Shown here in pieces: positions 28,620 to 37,263 of a stretch of 64,000 nucleotides of DNA (position 1 is the first letter of the stretch; each line of letters starts with the position of its first letter). The stretch spans positions 1,900,001 to 1,964,000 of the forward strand of contig NZ_CP104311.1 of NCBI RefSeq assembly GCF_036864975.1, written 5' to 3'. Source of the stretch: Methylococcus capsulatus. Its GTDB lineage: Bacteria > Pseudomonadota > Gammaproteobacteria > Methylococcales > Methylococcaceae. Under the pieces are notes generated by a model. The model saw nothing but the letters and a program-made list of their open reading frames with translations. It ran no database searches and was not told the DNA's origin. A program made the translations under genes and the position numbers.

Positions 28620-29651
28620 ATGGCTGCGTCACCCAAACGTCCAGGTCTGCTGAAGTCTTTCTTCGGCGCCATCCTCCGCGCGTACCATCCGCGCACCATG
28701 CGCGAGAAGGGCCTGCTCTGGACCGTGACGATGCTGACCGTTCTGGTGCTGGGAATTTTCCTGGCGATCGCTGAGTACTGGGGCGAAGAACCGGAAGAAT
28801 TCGACGTGCTCGCTTCCGCCATTCAGGATGCCGGCGTCAAGAATTCACGCGAGTTGCCGCTGGGTTATACCTATGCGACGACGCTGATCGACATCGGCGA
28901 AACCCTCCTTTACAAGCCGGGCGGATTCCTGGCCAATGATATGTTCCCACCAGGCGTCTTCGAGGACAACATGCCGATGTGGGAGTACGGGGCGCTAACT
29001 GCGTTGCGCGATGCCACCTCGGCCCTACGCAACCACATCGCCCGAGCCCAGTCGCAATCCAAGGAAGACCCAGATCTTGCCCAAGCCGAGCCTTTCTTCT
29101 ATTTCGACCATACCTCCTGGCAGTTGCCGTCGTCCGAATCGGAATACCAGAAAGGCATCGAGGCGATGATGCGTTACCGTGCCCGGCTGATGAAGCGCGA
29201 GGCCAGTTTCTTCTCCCGTGCCGACAATCTGCGGCAGTACCTGGAAATCCTCGAAAAGCGTCTGGGCAGTCTGTCCAACCGCTTGAGTGCGAGTGCCGGC
29301 GACATGAGCCAGATGAACACGGACGAGAAAAGAGGGACGGTCACCAAGACCTCCTGGTGGAACGTCGACGACATCTTCTTCGAAGCTCGGGGCTACAGTT
29401 GGGCGGCGATCCATATCCTCAAGGCCATCGAATTCGACTTCCGCGACATCCTCGGCAACAAGACCGCGCTGGTCTCGCTGCAGTCCATCATCCACGAACT
29501 GGAGGACGGCCAGGCACCATTCCTGAGCCCGATCATCCTGAACGGCGACGGCTTCGGTATTTTCGCCAATTATTCACTGACCCTCGCCAATTACATCGCC
29601 CGCGCCAACGCGGCGACGATCGATCTGCGCAACTTGCTCCAACAAGGCTGA
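28620..29651 (+). CDS. DUF2333 family membrane-anchored protein
   Basis: 343 aa with one membrane helix near the N-terminus (LLWTVTMLTVLVLGIFLAIA, about residues 36-55) and a long periplasmic helical domain. Motifs such as GYTYATTLIDIGETLLYKPGG and TSWWNVDDIFFEARGY-type segments match DUF2333. Function unknown in the family. It is followed by a small membrane protein gene in the same direction. Confidence 0.85.
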   Translation: MAASPKRPGLLKSFFGAILRAYHPRTMREKGLLWTVTMLTVLVLGIFLAIAEYWGEEPEEFDVLASAIQDAGVKNSRELPLGYTYATTLIDIGETLLYKPGGFLANDMFPPGVFEDNMPMWEYGALTALRDATSALRNHIARAQSQSKEDPDLAQAEPFFYFDHTSWQLPSSESEYQKGIEAMMRYRARLMKREASFFSRADNLRQYLEILEKRLGSLSNRLSASAGDMSQMNTDEKRGTVTKTSWWNVDDIFFEARGYSWAAIHILKAIEFDFRDILGNKTALVSLQSIIHELEDGQAPFLSPIILNGDGFGIFANYSLTLANYIARANAATIDLRNLLQQG

Positions 29652-29675
29652 TCCGGGGGCCGAAAAGGGGGGCTC

Positions 29676-29969
29676 ATGTCTGACGAGACTTTCGAACGTC
29701 CTGCGATCACCGGCATCGGTCGCCGGCTGGTCTTCATGGTGTTTTTTGTGGTGGTGCTGGGGGCGGTCCGATTCGTGTTCTGGGCCATCGTCGCTTTCCA
29801 GTTCCTGAGTCATCTTTTCACCGGTGGCGTGAATCCCAACGCCGTCCAGAGCGGCGCCCGGCTGGCCGAATACATCTATCGCATCATGTTGTTCCTGACC
29901 TACGAGACCGAGGCCATGCCGTTCCCCTTCGGCGAACGGGCGGATCGTCCGGACCACCGGGGCCGCTGA
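29676..29969 (+). CDS. DUF4389 domain membrane protein
   Basis: 97 aa with two hydrophobic segments (LVFMVFFVVVLGAVRFVFWA and a second around FQFLSHLF) and the family pattern ending in EYIYRIMLFLTYETEAMPFP. Function unknown. It is 24 nt downstream of the DUF2333 gene, so likely co-transcribed. It converges with darP, leaving only one base between the stops. Confidence 0.85.
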   Translation: MSDETFERPAITGIGRRLVFMVFFVVVLGAVRFVFWAIVAFQFLSHLFTGGVNPNAVQSGARLAEYIYRIMLFLTYETEAMPFPFGERADRPDHRGR

Positions 29970-29970
29970 C

Positions 29971-30519
29971 TCACTCGGAACATTCCTCGGCCTCTGCGAG
30001 CAGCCGGCGGATTTCCTGGAACAGTTGACGGGCGTGGCGCGGCGGCTTGGCCCGCATCCGCTCCTCGCGGGCGCCGCGGACCAGTTTCCGGAACAACTGG
30101 CGGTCCGCACCGGGGAACTCCCCCATCAGCGCGTCGACGGCTTGGTCGCCTTCGGCGATGAGCCGGTCGCGCCATCGTTCGATCAGGTGTTGCCGCCTGG
30201 CAGCCGCGGTGCTGTCACTCTTCATGGCGTCGAGGACGTCGCGGATCGGTCCAGCGTCGATCTGGCGCAGCAGTTTGCCGATGTATTTGATCTGCCGTTT
30301 CAGCGCCCCATGTGCGTCGATGCGCCTCCCCAGCCGCACGGCCTCTGCGACCGGCTCGGGCAGCGCCAGTCGGTCCAGTCCTTCCTGTGGCAGCAGCAGC
30401 AGTTCCCGGCCGAGTTCCAACAGCTCTGCGCTCTCGCGCTTCATTTTCGCGTGGTTACGGCGGCGGCCGGAGCTTTCCTCCTCCACTGCGTCATCCAGGT
30501 CGTCGAGTTCGTCTTGCAT
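29971..30519 (-). CDS. darP: DarP (YjgA), ribosome assembly factor, DUF615 family
   Basis: 182 aa, almost entirely helical and charged. The motifs SGRRRNHAKMKRESAELLEL, ALKRQIKYIGKLLR and RDRLIAEGD match DUF615 (YjgA/DarP), a late 50S assembly factor. Length fits the family. Confidence 0.92.
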   Translation of the reverse strand: MQDELDDLDDAVEEESSGRRRNHAKMKRESAELLELGRELLLLPQEGLDRLALPEPVAEAVRLGRRIDAHGALKRQIKYIGKLLRQIDAGPIRDVLDAMKSDSTAAARRQHLIERWRDRLIAEGDQAVDALMGEFPGADRQLFRKLVRGAREERMRAKPPRHARQLFQEIRRLLAEAEECSE

Positions 30520-30616
30520 TGAGGTCTTCTCGTAAGCTCGAAATAGGGGGGCGCCAAGTGTCGGGTCAGGCGTTTAGCACGCTCAGAGGAGTCCCGAAGG
30601 CTGCCCGGCATGAATC

Positions 30617-31399
30617 CTAACCCAGGGCGGGGGTGTGCTGCAGCGGGTCGGTCCGGTAAAACTGGCACATCTGGGCGTAGACGGTGGGGTATTCAGCGTC
30701 CACCACGGCGGGCCGTTCGAAGAAATATTCGCTCAGCACAGCGAAGAATTCCGAGGGCGATTCACCAGCATAAGGGTCGATGAGGGTGTGTTCCCCCCGA
30801 TCCAGCCGGGCGTTGAAATCGTTGAACGCGCAGGTGAAATCATGCGCCCACGCCGAGGCCTTCATGCCCCTGTGCAACGGGGGGAAACCGTCACACGGGC
30901 CGTTCAGCATGTCCAGCTTGTGTGCCATTTCGTGGATGACGACGTTGTAGCCATCGCCCCGCCCCGAAGCTTCCACGTCGGCCCAGGAAAGGATGACCGG
31001 ACCCAATTCCCAGGCTTCGCCGCCAAGGGTTTCCTCCCATTCGTGCATGACGCCAATGTCGTCTATGGATTCCCGTGGCCGCACGAATTCGGCGGGAAAC
31101 ACCAACACTGTGCGCCAGCCGGCGTACCAATCGAGATCGAGATGGAGTACAGGGAGGCAGGCCAGTGCGGCGATGCGGATCTTCATGGCTTCGGTCAAAG
31201 GCAGATTGCCCGAGGATTCGAAGATTTTTTCGTGAAGGAACAGGGTCGCCAGGCGTCGGAGCTCCTCACGCTCCGCTTCGGGCAAGCGCTCAAGCAGTGG
31301 GACGTTGCCGGTGGCGGAGCGGAATGCCGCCGGGTCGATCGGAAATTCGTCGAAAATCCGCTGTCGGCGCAGGTTCTTGAAGAATTTGAAGATCGGCAA
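30617..31399 (-). CDS. mtfA: MtfA-like zinc metallopeptidase
   Basis: 260 aa. The zinc-binding HEMAH motif lies in YNVVIHEMAHKLDMLNG, followed by a downstream Glu in the PSEFFAVLSEYFFE segment. This matches MtfA, which in E. coli binds the Mlc (DgsA) repressor. The role here is inferred from the family only. It is divergent from the radical SAM gene, with a 56-nt gap. Confidence 0.93.
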   Translation of the reverse strand: MPIFKFFKNLRRQRIFDEFPIDPAAFRSATGNVPLLERLPEAEREELRRLATLFLHEKIFESSGNLPLTEAMKIRIAALACLPVLHLDLDWYAGWRTVLVFPAEFVRPRESIDDIGVMHEWEETLGGEAWELGPVILSWADVEASGRGDGYNVVIHEMAHKLDMLNGPCDGFPPLHRGMKASAWAHDFTCAFNDFNARLDRGEHTLIDPYAGESPSEFFAVLSEYFFERPAVVDAEYPTVYAQMCQFYRTDPLQHTPALG

Positions 31400-31455
31400 G
31401 GTTTGTCCTATCGCTGTGTCATCGGTGCGGAGGCGCCGCTTCCGCCTGTATTAAA

Positions 31456-33003
31456 ATGCCGGCTCCGAAAGTCAGAAATCTCAAAGCCGTGCCGGCCATC
31501 GTATTGTCCACCCTCAACGCGCGTTTCATCCATGCATCGCTCGGCCTTCGCTGTCTGCTTGCCAACCTGGGTGAGTTGCGGCCCGATGCCGTGCTGGCCG
31601 AATTCGTCATCACCGACCGGCCGGCGGAAGTCGCAGAAAAACTGCTGGCCTTGCATCCGCGCATTCTGGGGCTGGGCATTTACATCTGGAACGTCGAAGA
31701 GACCACCCGGCTGGTCGCGCTGCTCAAGGCCGTCAGGCCGGAGCTGGTCGTTGTGCTCGGCGGGCCGGAGGTCAGCCATGAATGGGAAGAGCAGCCGATC
31801 GCCCGGCTGGCGGATTATATCGTCGGGGGACCCGGCGAGCTGGTGTTTCCCCGCCTGTGCCGGGACATCCTGAGCGGGACGCCACCGGCCGGGCGCTTCC
31901 TCCGCGCCGAGCTGCCGGACCTCGACGCTTTGGAACTGCCCTATGCCTGTTACGACGAGCACGACATCGCCCACCGCCTGATTTACGTCGAGGCCTCGCG
32001 AGGCTGTCCATTCAAGTGTGAGTTCTGCCTGTCGGCACTGGACCGGACTGCCCGGCCGTTCGAGACCGGCCGTTTCCTGGCCGCTATGGAAGGGTTGTAC
32101 CGACGGGGCGCGCGGCATTTCAAGTTCGTCGACCGGACCTTCAATCTCAATATCGGTACGAGTCTGCGCATCCTCGAATTCTTCCTGGACAAAGCCGACC
32201 CGTCCTTGTTCCTGCATTTCGAGGTGATTCCGGATCATCTGCCGGATCGTTTGAAGGAGGCGCTGGCACGCTTTCCACCGGGAGCCCTGCAACTGGAAAT
32301 CGGTGTGCAGAGTTTCGACCCGGAGGTGCAGGCGCGCATCAGCCGCCGGCAGGACAATGCCGCGACCGAGGCCAATCTGCGCTGGCTGAGGCGGCATACC
32401 CACGCCCATCTGCACGTCGATCTGATCGCTGGTCTGCCGGGCGAGACGCTGGAGGGCTTTGGCCGTGGCTTCGACCGCCTGATCGCTCTCGACCCCCATG
32501 AAATCCAAGTCGGTATTCTGAAGCGTCTGCGCGGTGCGCCGATCGACCGCCACAGCCGATCCTGCGGTATGCGCTACAACCCTTATCCCCCTTACAACGT
32601 GGTGCGGACCGACGTCATGGATTTCATGGCTCTGCAGCGCCTGAACCGCTTCGCCCGTTATTGGGACCTGGTCGGGAATTCCGGACGCTTCAAGGGTGTC
32701 CGGGCGATCCTGCTGGGGAGTGCGCCTTTCGCGCGGTTCATGGCATTTTCCGATTGGCTGTACGGCCGGACGAGCAAGACCCACGAGATCGCGCTTGACC
32801 GTTTGTATGATTTCGTCTTCGAATTCCTGATCGAAGCCTGTAGTGAAGACAACGCCCGGGTCCGGCAGGCCGTGGCGGCGGATTTCCGTGCCAGCGGCAC
32901 CAAGCGCACCCCGCGTTGCCTGCTCGATGGGCGGACGGCCGAAACACCGCGGAGGGTCGAAAATGCAGGCAGCCGGCGTCAGATGCGCCATGGCCTGGGC
33001 TGA
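31456..33003 (+). CDS. B12-binding domain radical SAM protein (DUF4080 type)
   Basis: 515 aa. An N-terminal cobalamin-binding-like domain (residues about 12-135) with LSTLNARFIHASLGLRCL precedes a radical SAM core whose cluster motif CPFKCEFC places cysteines at residues 184, 188 and 191. The region from about 375 on (MRYNPYPPYNVV) resembles DUF4080. The substrate is unknown. The last ~35 residues are basic and low in family character. Confidence 0.9.
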   Translation: MPAPKVRNLKAVPAIVLSTLNARFIHASLGLRCLLANLGELRPDAVLAEFVITDRPAEVAEKLLALHPRILGLGIYIWNVEETTRLVALLKAVRPELVVVLGGPEVSHEWEEQPIARLADYIVGGPGELVFPRLCRDILSGTPPAGRFLRAELPDLDALELPYACYDEHDIAHRLIYVEASRGCPFKCEFCLSALDRTARPFETGRFLAAMEGLYRRGARHFKFVDRTFNLNIGTSLRILEFFLDKADPSLFLHFEVIPDHLPDRLKEALARFPPGALQLEIGVQSFDPEVQARISRRQDNAATEANLRWLRRHTHAHLHVDLIAGLPGETLEGFGRGFDRLIALDPHEIQVGILKRLRGAPIDRHSRSCGMRYNPYPPYNVVRTDVMDFMALQRLNRFARYWDLVGNSGRFKGVRAILLGSAPFARFMAFSDWLYGRTSKTHEIALDRLYDFVFEFLIEACSEDNARVRQAVAADFRASGTKRTPRCLLDGRTAETPRRVENAGSRRQMRHGLG

Positions 33004-33066
33004 TGGAACTCCGGATGGATGCTGGGTCGTTCTCTCGTAGCGCAATGAACTGGAAAGGTTGTCTCG

Positions 33067-33660
33067 ATGAATCCCGATGACAAAGAATTGTTCCGGCGTG
33101 AGATGGAAGACGTGATACCGCTCAGGGTTTCGGATCATACATTCCTGCGCCCCAAAGAGCCGCCGACGCCGGGCCAGCTCTACCGACGTTCGGCGGCGCA
33201 GCGGGCGGTGGGGCGCGATGCCAATTTCCTGACCACTGATTTCGTCGAATTCGTCGCTCGCGAGGCGGTGTTGAGTTTTCGTCGCCAGGGGATTCAGCAT
33301 GCGGTGTTCCGCAAGCTGGAGCAGGGTGCCTACGGGATCGAGGCGGCGCTCGACCTGCATCTCCTGAGTGTTGAGGAGGCGAGGAGGGCGGTGTTCGAGT
33401 TCATCCGTGATTGCATGAAGCACGATATGCGCACGGTGCTGATCAATCATGGCAAGGGCGGGCGGGAGGCCGGTAAGCCGACCTACCTCAAGAGTTACGT
33501 GGCCCGCTGGCTTCCCCAACTCGACGAAGTGCTCGCCTTCCACAGCGCCCAGCGCTGGCACGGCGGCACCGGCGCCGTGTACGTCATGTTGCGGAAGAGT
33601 GAAAGGCAGAAGCAGATCACTCGCCAGAAGTTGGGTCTGACCTCGGTCAAGCCAAAATGA
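33067..33660 (+). CDS. Smr domain endonuclease (SmrA/YdaL-like)
   Basis: 197 aa with a C-terminal Smr domain: LDLHLLSVEEAR and the HGKGG motif in VLINHGKGGREAGKPTYLK. Smr proteins of this type nick or cleave DNA or RNA. The Smr N-terminal extension (DVIPLRVSDH) is also typical. Its stop overlaps the start of the next gene. Confidence 0.9.
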   Translation: MNPDDKELFRREMEDVIPLRVSDHTFLRPKEPPTPGQLYRRSAAQRAVGRDANFLTTDFVEFVAREAVLSFRRQGIQHAVFRKLEQGAYGIEAALDLHLLSVEEARRAVFEFIRDCMKHDMRTVLINHGKGGREAGKPTYLKSYVARWLPQLDEVLAFHSAQRWHGGTGAVYVMLRKSERQKQITRQKLGLTSVKPK

Positions 33661-34754
33661 GCGCAGCACCGGAATCCGTCGCGGCGCGCTTTCTGCCAGC
33701 AAACGAGGGGTGTCGGCTCGAGCCTTTGGGCGAAGGGCTCATCAACCAAACTTGGCTGGTGTCGCCGGCCGCATCGCCCCGCTTCGTGTTGCAGCGCCTC
33801 AATGCCCGGGTGTTTGCGCATCCTGGCCGTATCGCCGCCAATCTTCGCCGCATTCAGCAGAGGGTTCGGCAAGGCCATACCGGGCTCGCCGAGCATTGGC
33901 CGGATCTGATCGCGCCACGGGAAGGCGGCGATGCGTTCGTCGATGCCGAAGGCGGCCACTGGCGGGCGCTGCGCTACATCGAAGGCAGCCGGGTGCTGGA
34001 GCGGCTTGCGACGGAACGCCAGGCCCTGGAGGTCGGCCGGGTACTGGGGGCGTTCCACGCCGCGCTGGGCGAGATCGATTACACGGAGTTGGAAGATACA
34101 TTACCGGATTTCCACATCGCACCGGCGTATCTCGCCCAGCTGGATGCTGTCCGGAGATCGGCCGAGCCGGGCAATCCTGCGGTGCGCCAGTTTCTGGATT
34201 TCGTCGATGCGCGGCGGGATTTCGTACCGGTGCTGGAACGGGCCAAGGCGGCGGGCCGTTTGCGTCCGCGCGTCATCCATGGCGACCCGAAGCTGGCCAA
34301 CATCCTGTTCGACCGGCAAGGCGAGCGCGCCCTTGCCCTCATCGATCTCGACACTGTCAAGCCGGGGCTGGTGCATTACGACATTGGCGACTGCCTGCGC
34401 TCATGCTGCAACCGCTCCGGTGAGTCTCCCCAGCTCCCCGGGGCGACGCGCTTCGATCTGGCGCTGTGCGAGGCCATCCTTAAGGGCTACCTCCAGGCGG
34501 CAGGAGACATGTTGACGGCGGAAGACCGCGAACATTTCTACGACGCCATCCGGCTGATTCCGCTCGAGCTCGGCATCCGTTTCCTGGCCGACCATCTGGC
34601 CGGTGACGTGTACTTCCGCACGGAAAGCCGCGGCCAGAATCTCCACCGGGCGCGGGTGCAGTTCAAGCTGGTGGAATGCATCGAAGCAGACGAGGCGGCG
34701 ATACGGCGGATCGTAGCCGCGTCCTCGCCTTCGATGGAAACCGCCGAAGGTTGA
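33657..34754 (+). CDS. APH-fold phosphotransferase (NahK/mucin-desulfatase-regulator-like)
   Basis: 365 aa. The Brenner motif VIHGDPKLANILFD and the DFG-like LIDLDTVKPGLVHYDIGD place it in the aminoglycoside phosphotransferase/choline kinase fold. The N-terminal GEGLINQTWLV and FVLQRLN resemble the N-acetylhexosamine 1-kinase group. The substrate is unproven. Its start overlaps the Smr gene stop by ATGA. Confidence 0.85.
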   Translation: MSAAPESVAARFLPANEGCRLEPLGEGLINQTWLVSPAASPRFVLQRLNARVFAHPGRIAANLRRIQQRVRQGHTGLAEHWPDLIAPREGGDAFVDAEGGHWRALRYIEGSRVLERLATERQALEVGRVLGAFHAALGEIDYTELEDTLPDFHIAPAYLAQLDAVRRSAEPGNPAVRQFLDFVDARRDFVPVLERAKAAGRLRPRVIHGDPKLANILFDRQGERALALIDLDTVKPGLVHYDIGDCLRSCCNRSGESPQLPGATRFDLALCEAILKGYLQAAGDMLTAEDREHFYDAIRLIPLELGIRFLADHLAGDVYFRTESRGQNLHRARVQFKLVECIEADEAAIRRIVAASSPSMETAEG

Positions 34755-34773
34755 TTGTGCAGCGTGCTCGCCG

Positions 34774-35473
34774 TCACTGTCCTGCTTTCAGTCTCTCCCA
34801 ATAATCCGTGTACTGGCCGATCGCTTCGCCGAGGTCCACCTGGTACTCCCCGCGTTCCAGGACGTCCGCCGGCGGGTAGATCACGGGATCGTTCCTGATC
34901 TCGGGCGGCAGGATGGCAACGGCGGCGGCATTCGGGGTGGCATAGCCGACGGTCTCGCTTATCAACCGGGCCACTTCCGGCCGCAGCAAGTAGTCGATGA
35001 GCGTGTGCGCTTCATCCGGGTGTGCGGCATTCTTGAGGACCGCCAGGTTGTCCATCCACAACAGCGGCCCTTCCGCGGGCTGAACGAAGCGAATCGCCGG
35101 GGCTTCCCGCCCGGCCAGATAGGCCACGCCGTTCCAGATCATCCCCGCGTCCACTTCGCCAGTGATGAATAGAACCTGCGGTGCGTCGGAGCTGAACAGG
35201 CGCACGTTGGGCATCAGTTCGCGCAATTTGAGATAAGCCGCTTCGATGTGGGCGGGATCGGTCGAATTGACCGGCAGCCCCAGCACCAGCATGGCCATAT
35301 GGAACACCTCCCGCATATCATTGGGCAGCAGCAGAGCGCGGTGGAACCGCGGCTGCCAGAGATCGGCCCAGGCATGCAGACTGGCAGGGTTGATCCGCTC
35401 CGCATTGACCCCGATTCCGGTCATTCCCCACAGATAGGGCACGCTATAGCGGTTGCCGGGATCGAACGGCAGG
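34774..35473 (-). pseudogene. potD-like polyamine ABC transporter binding protein, 5' end cut by the prophage
   Basis: About 230 C-terminal residues of a spermidine/putrescine-binding protein remain: LPFDPGNRYSVPYLWGMTGI, VNSTDPAHIEAAY, MIWNGVAYLAGRE, and the C-terminal QYTDYWERLKAGQ. PotD proteins are normally about 340-370 aa, so roughly 130 N-terminal residues and the signal peptide are missing. Family similarity stops exactly at the inferred prophage end; the frame then runs about 110 nt into phage DNA. The missing part should lie beyond the far end of the prophage. Without a signal peptide it cannot work as a binding protein. Confidence 0.88.
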
Positions 35474-35502
35474 TGAAGCCGCGCGCGATAAACGAACACG
35501 AA
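35474..35502. other. prophage right-end site (attR-like, MuA-type binding element)
   Basis: Reading inward, the sequence begins TGAAGCCGCGCGCGATAAAC and continues to GAACACGAAA. As I remember the Mu right end (beginning TGAAGCGGCGCACGAAAAAC), 18 of the first 21 bases agree, including the terminal TG. AACACGAAA fits the 3' half of the MuA-binding consensus (ARYRCGAAA). The adjoining five host bases, GCAGG (35469-35473), are the expected target duplication and should recur at the other end. Confidence 0.8.
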
Positions 35503-35512
35503 ATTGTGAGAT

Positions 35513-35531
35513 AAATCGTCCATGACGATTT
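35513..35531. repeat. inverted repeat just inside the prophage right end
   Basis: Perfect 8-bp arms, AAATCGTC / GACGATTT, around CAT, 39 bp inside the end. It may be part of the transposase-binding end or a terminator for dam, which reads toward it. Confidence 0.5.
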
Positions 35532-35582
35532 TGCGCGTGGGGAAACATAATAACCTCATGAGCAACGCATGTGCCGCGTAGA

Positions 35583-36344
35583 TCACGTCCAGCTCCGAAT
35601 GATCAGTTCACCGCTCGATCCGCGGGATCGCTTACCGCCACCGACTGAGTAACAGAGCTCGGCGTGTTTCGTCGGCAGCCCTTCGAATGCCGCCCGCATC
35701 TCTGGGATATCGTTCACCGAGATAACCATCCGTCCCTCGATCGTCCGAGCCAGCTCCGCCATACGGACGTAATTCTCCACCCCGTAACCTTCCGTGCCCC
35801 AATAGGGCGGGTCGAGATAGAACAGTGTGTGCGGCCGGTCGTAGCGGCAGATGCATTCCTCCCACGGCAGATGTTCGATGGTGGTTCGTGACAGCCGCAA
35901 GTGTGCCGCCAACAGCTCCTCCTCGAGGCGCATGAAGTTAAGCCGGGGACCGGATGTGGTCGACGTGCCGAAGGTCCTGGACTCCACCTTGCCGCCGAAC
36001 GCCAGCTTCTGCAGATAGAAGAACCGGGCCGCCCGCTGGATGTCGGTTAGTGTTTCCTCGGGCGTGGCGTTCATCCATTCATAGATCTGCCGGGAAGTCA
36101 GCGCCCACTTGAACTGGCGGACGAACTCTTCGAGGTGATGCTGCACCACCCGGTACAGGTTGACCAGTTCGCCGTTGATGTCGTTGATGACCTCGCACTT
36201 GGCCGGTTCTTTTAGGAAGAACAGCGCCGCCGCGCCACAGAACGGTTCGACGTAGCAGTCGTGCGCAGGGAACAAAGGAAGGATATGCCGCGCGAGCCGG
36301 CGCTTACCGCCGATCCAGGGGAAGATAGGTTTCGCATATTGCAT
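35583..36344 (-). CDS. phage DNA adenine N6-methyltransferase (Dam-like, D12 class)
   Basis: 253 aa. Motif I-type FPWIGGKRRLARHILPLFP, YVEPFCGAAALFF, and the catalytic DPPYWG identify the D12 class of N6-adenine methylases (usually GATC-type). The start was set at the first ATG (MQYAKPIFPWIGG). It is the last gene before the prophage right end, the place where Mu carries mom. It probably protects phage DNA from host restriction or alters regulation of phage promoters. Confidence 0.9.
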   Translation of the reverse strand: MQYAKPIFPWIGGKRRLARHILPLFPAHDCYVEPFCGAAALFFLKEPAKCEVINDINGELVNLYRVVQHHLEEFVRQFKWALTSRQIYEWMNATPEETLTDIQRAARFFYLQKLAFGGKVESRTFGTSTTSGPRLNFMRLEEELLAAHLRLSRTTIEHLPWEECICRYDRPHTLFYLDPPYWGTEGYGVENYVRMAELARTIEGRMVISVNDIPEMRAAFEGLPTKHAELCYSVGGGKRSRGSSGELIIRSWT

Positions 36345-36494
36345 AGGACGCAATACTATTTCAGAAACGTTAGAAATCCACTAGGCTTGCCACACCGAGT
36401 GGCCATTCGGTGGCAGCCTTGGGTTGGCTTGCAGGTATACGCTGCGGGTCAGCTGGCTGGCCGGGTGCTCCAACACTCGGCCGGCCGCTGTCTT

Positions 36495-36866
36495 TCATAT
36501 CTTCAAATCCACATCGATCGACGCCGGTGTTCCGCTGGTTTCAATCTCATCCTTCTTGCTCCAGGACTGGGTATAGATCCGGTTCACCTGGCCGATCAAT
36601 CCGCCGGCGAACCGTTTGAATGTCTCCACATCCATCGGCACATTGACGTTGGCGTAGTCACGCCAGGCGAATCCTTCCGGCAGCGGCACGCCGGCGCCGA
36701 TGGCGGCCAGCACTGCGGTCATGTTGGCGATCGACTGCGGATCGGTGGCGAAGGTCGCGCCCTCAAATTCATAACCTTCGGCCAGCAGCTCAGCGCGTCT
36801 CGCGTTGACCTGATCCTGCTTTAGCCGCCGCAGCTCCGGCATCGGGAGGGTGGCCCTATAGCGCAT
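36495..36866 (-). CDS. DUF4376-containing phage protein (tail fibre assembly-like)
   Basis: About 123 aa. The segment RRAELLAEGYEFEGATFATD, then DPQSIANMTAV and FAWRDYANVNVPMD, matches DUF4376, commonly found in fibre-associated phage proteins. The start was set at MRYRATLPM, overlapping the upstream stop by 11 nt. Between it and dam (36345-36494) there is no gene I can support. Confidence 0.75.
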   Translation of the reverse strand: MRYRATLPMPELRRLKQDQVNARRAELLAEGYEFEGATFATDPQSIANMTAVLAAIGAGVPLPEGFAWRDYANVNVPMDVETFKRFAGGLIGQVNRIYTQSWSKKDEIETSGTPASIDVDLKI

Positions 36867-37263
36867 GGATCGCCACCGCGTGGTCCAGGCAGGGAAACGC
36901 CAGGACGACCAACTCATACCGCCCCGGCACGTCGGCGACGAACTCTAGCGTGCCGCCCTCGACGGCAAACGTATCCCGCACCGGCCCGTACAGCTCGATC
37001 GTGCATGGATCGGGCAGTTGGCTTAGCGTGGCGACGTCCTCGCCATTGGCCAGGATGGTCGCCACATCGAGCAGCGTTGCCTGCGGCGGCCGCTCCAATC
37101 CGCCCACCGGCCCGATGTAATGGCGGTCCGGATACCAGGCACCCTCGATAACGTGCCGGTCCGGTCCGAGGTAGAGCTGGGCATAGGCATCCGGGATCGA
37201 TTTCGGCAGCTCCAGGATCCGGCCGGTCGAAGGCTGGTACACAGTCCAATAGATCGCGCTCAT
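36856..37263 (-). CDS. phage tail-fibre region protein, unknown function
   Basis: 135 aa. It begins MSAIYWTVYQPSTGRILEL and contains the beta-rich segment YPDRHYIGPVG with a Pro-rich linker, a form often seen in small proteins next to tail fibres. It overlaps both neighbours by a few bases, as in a packed tail operon. No assignable domain. Confidence 0.7.
   Translation of the reverse strand: MSAIYWTVYQPSTGRILELPKSIPDAYAQLYLGPDRHVIEGAWYPDRHYIGPVGGLERPPQATLLDVATILANGEDVATLSQLPDPCTIELYGPVRDTFAVEGGTLEFVADVPGRYELVVLAFPCLDHAVAIHAL

Noticed and set aside
31408-33702. Long minus-strand reading frame of 764 codons opposite the radical SAM and Smr genes
   Set aside because: It is the antisense of two well-supported genes, is rich in His/Gln/Arg and shows no domain.
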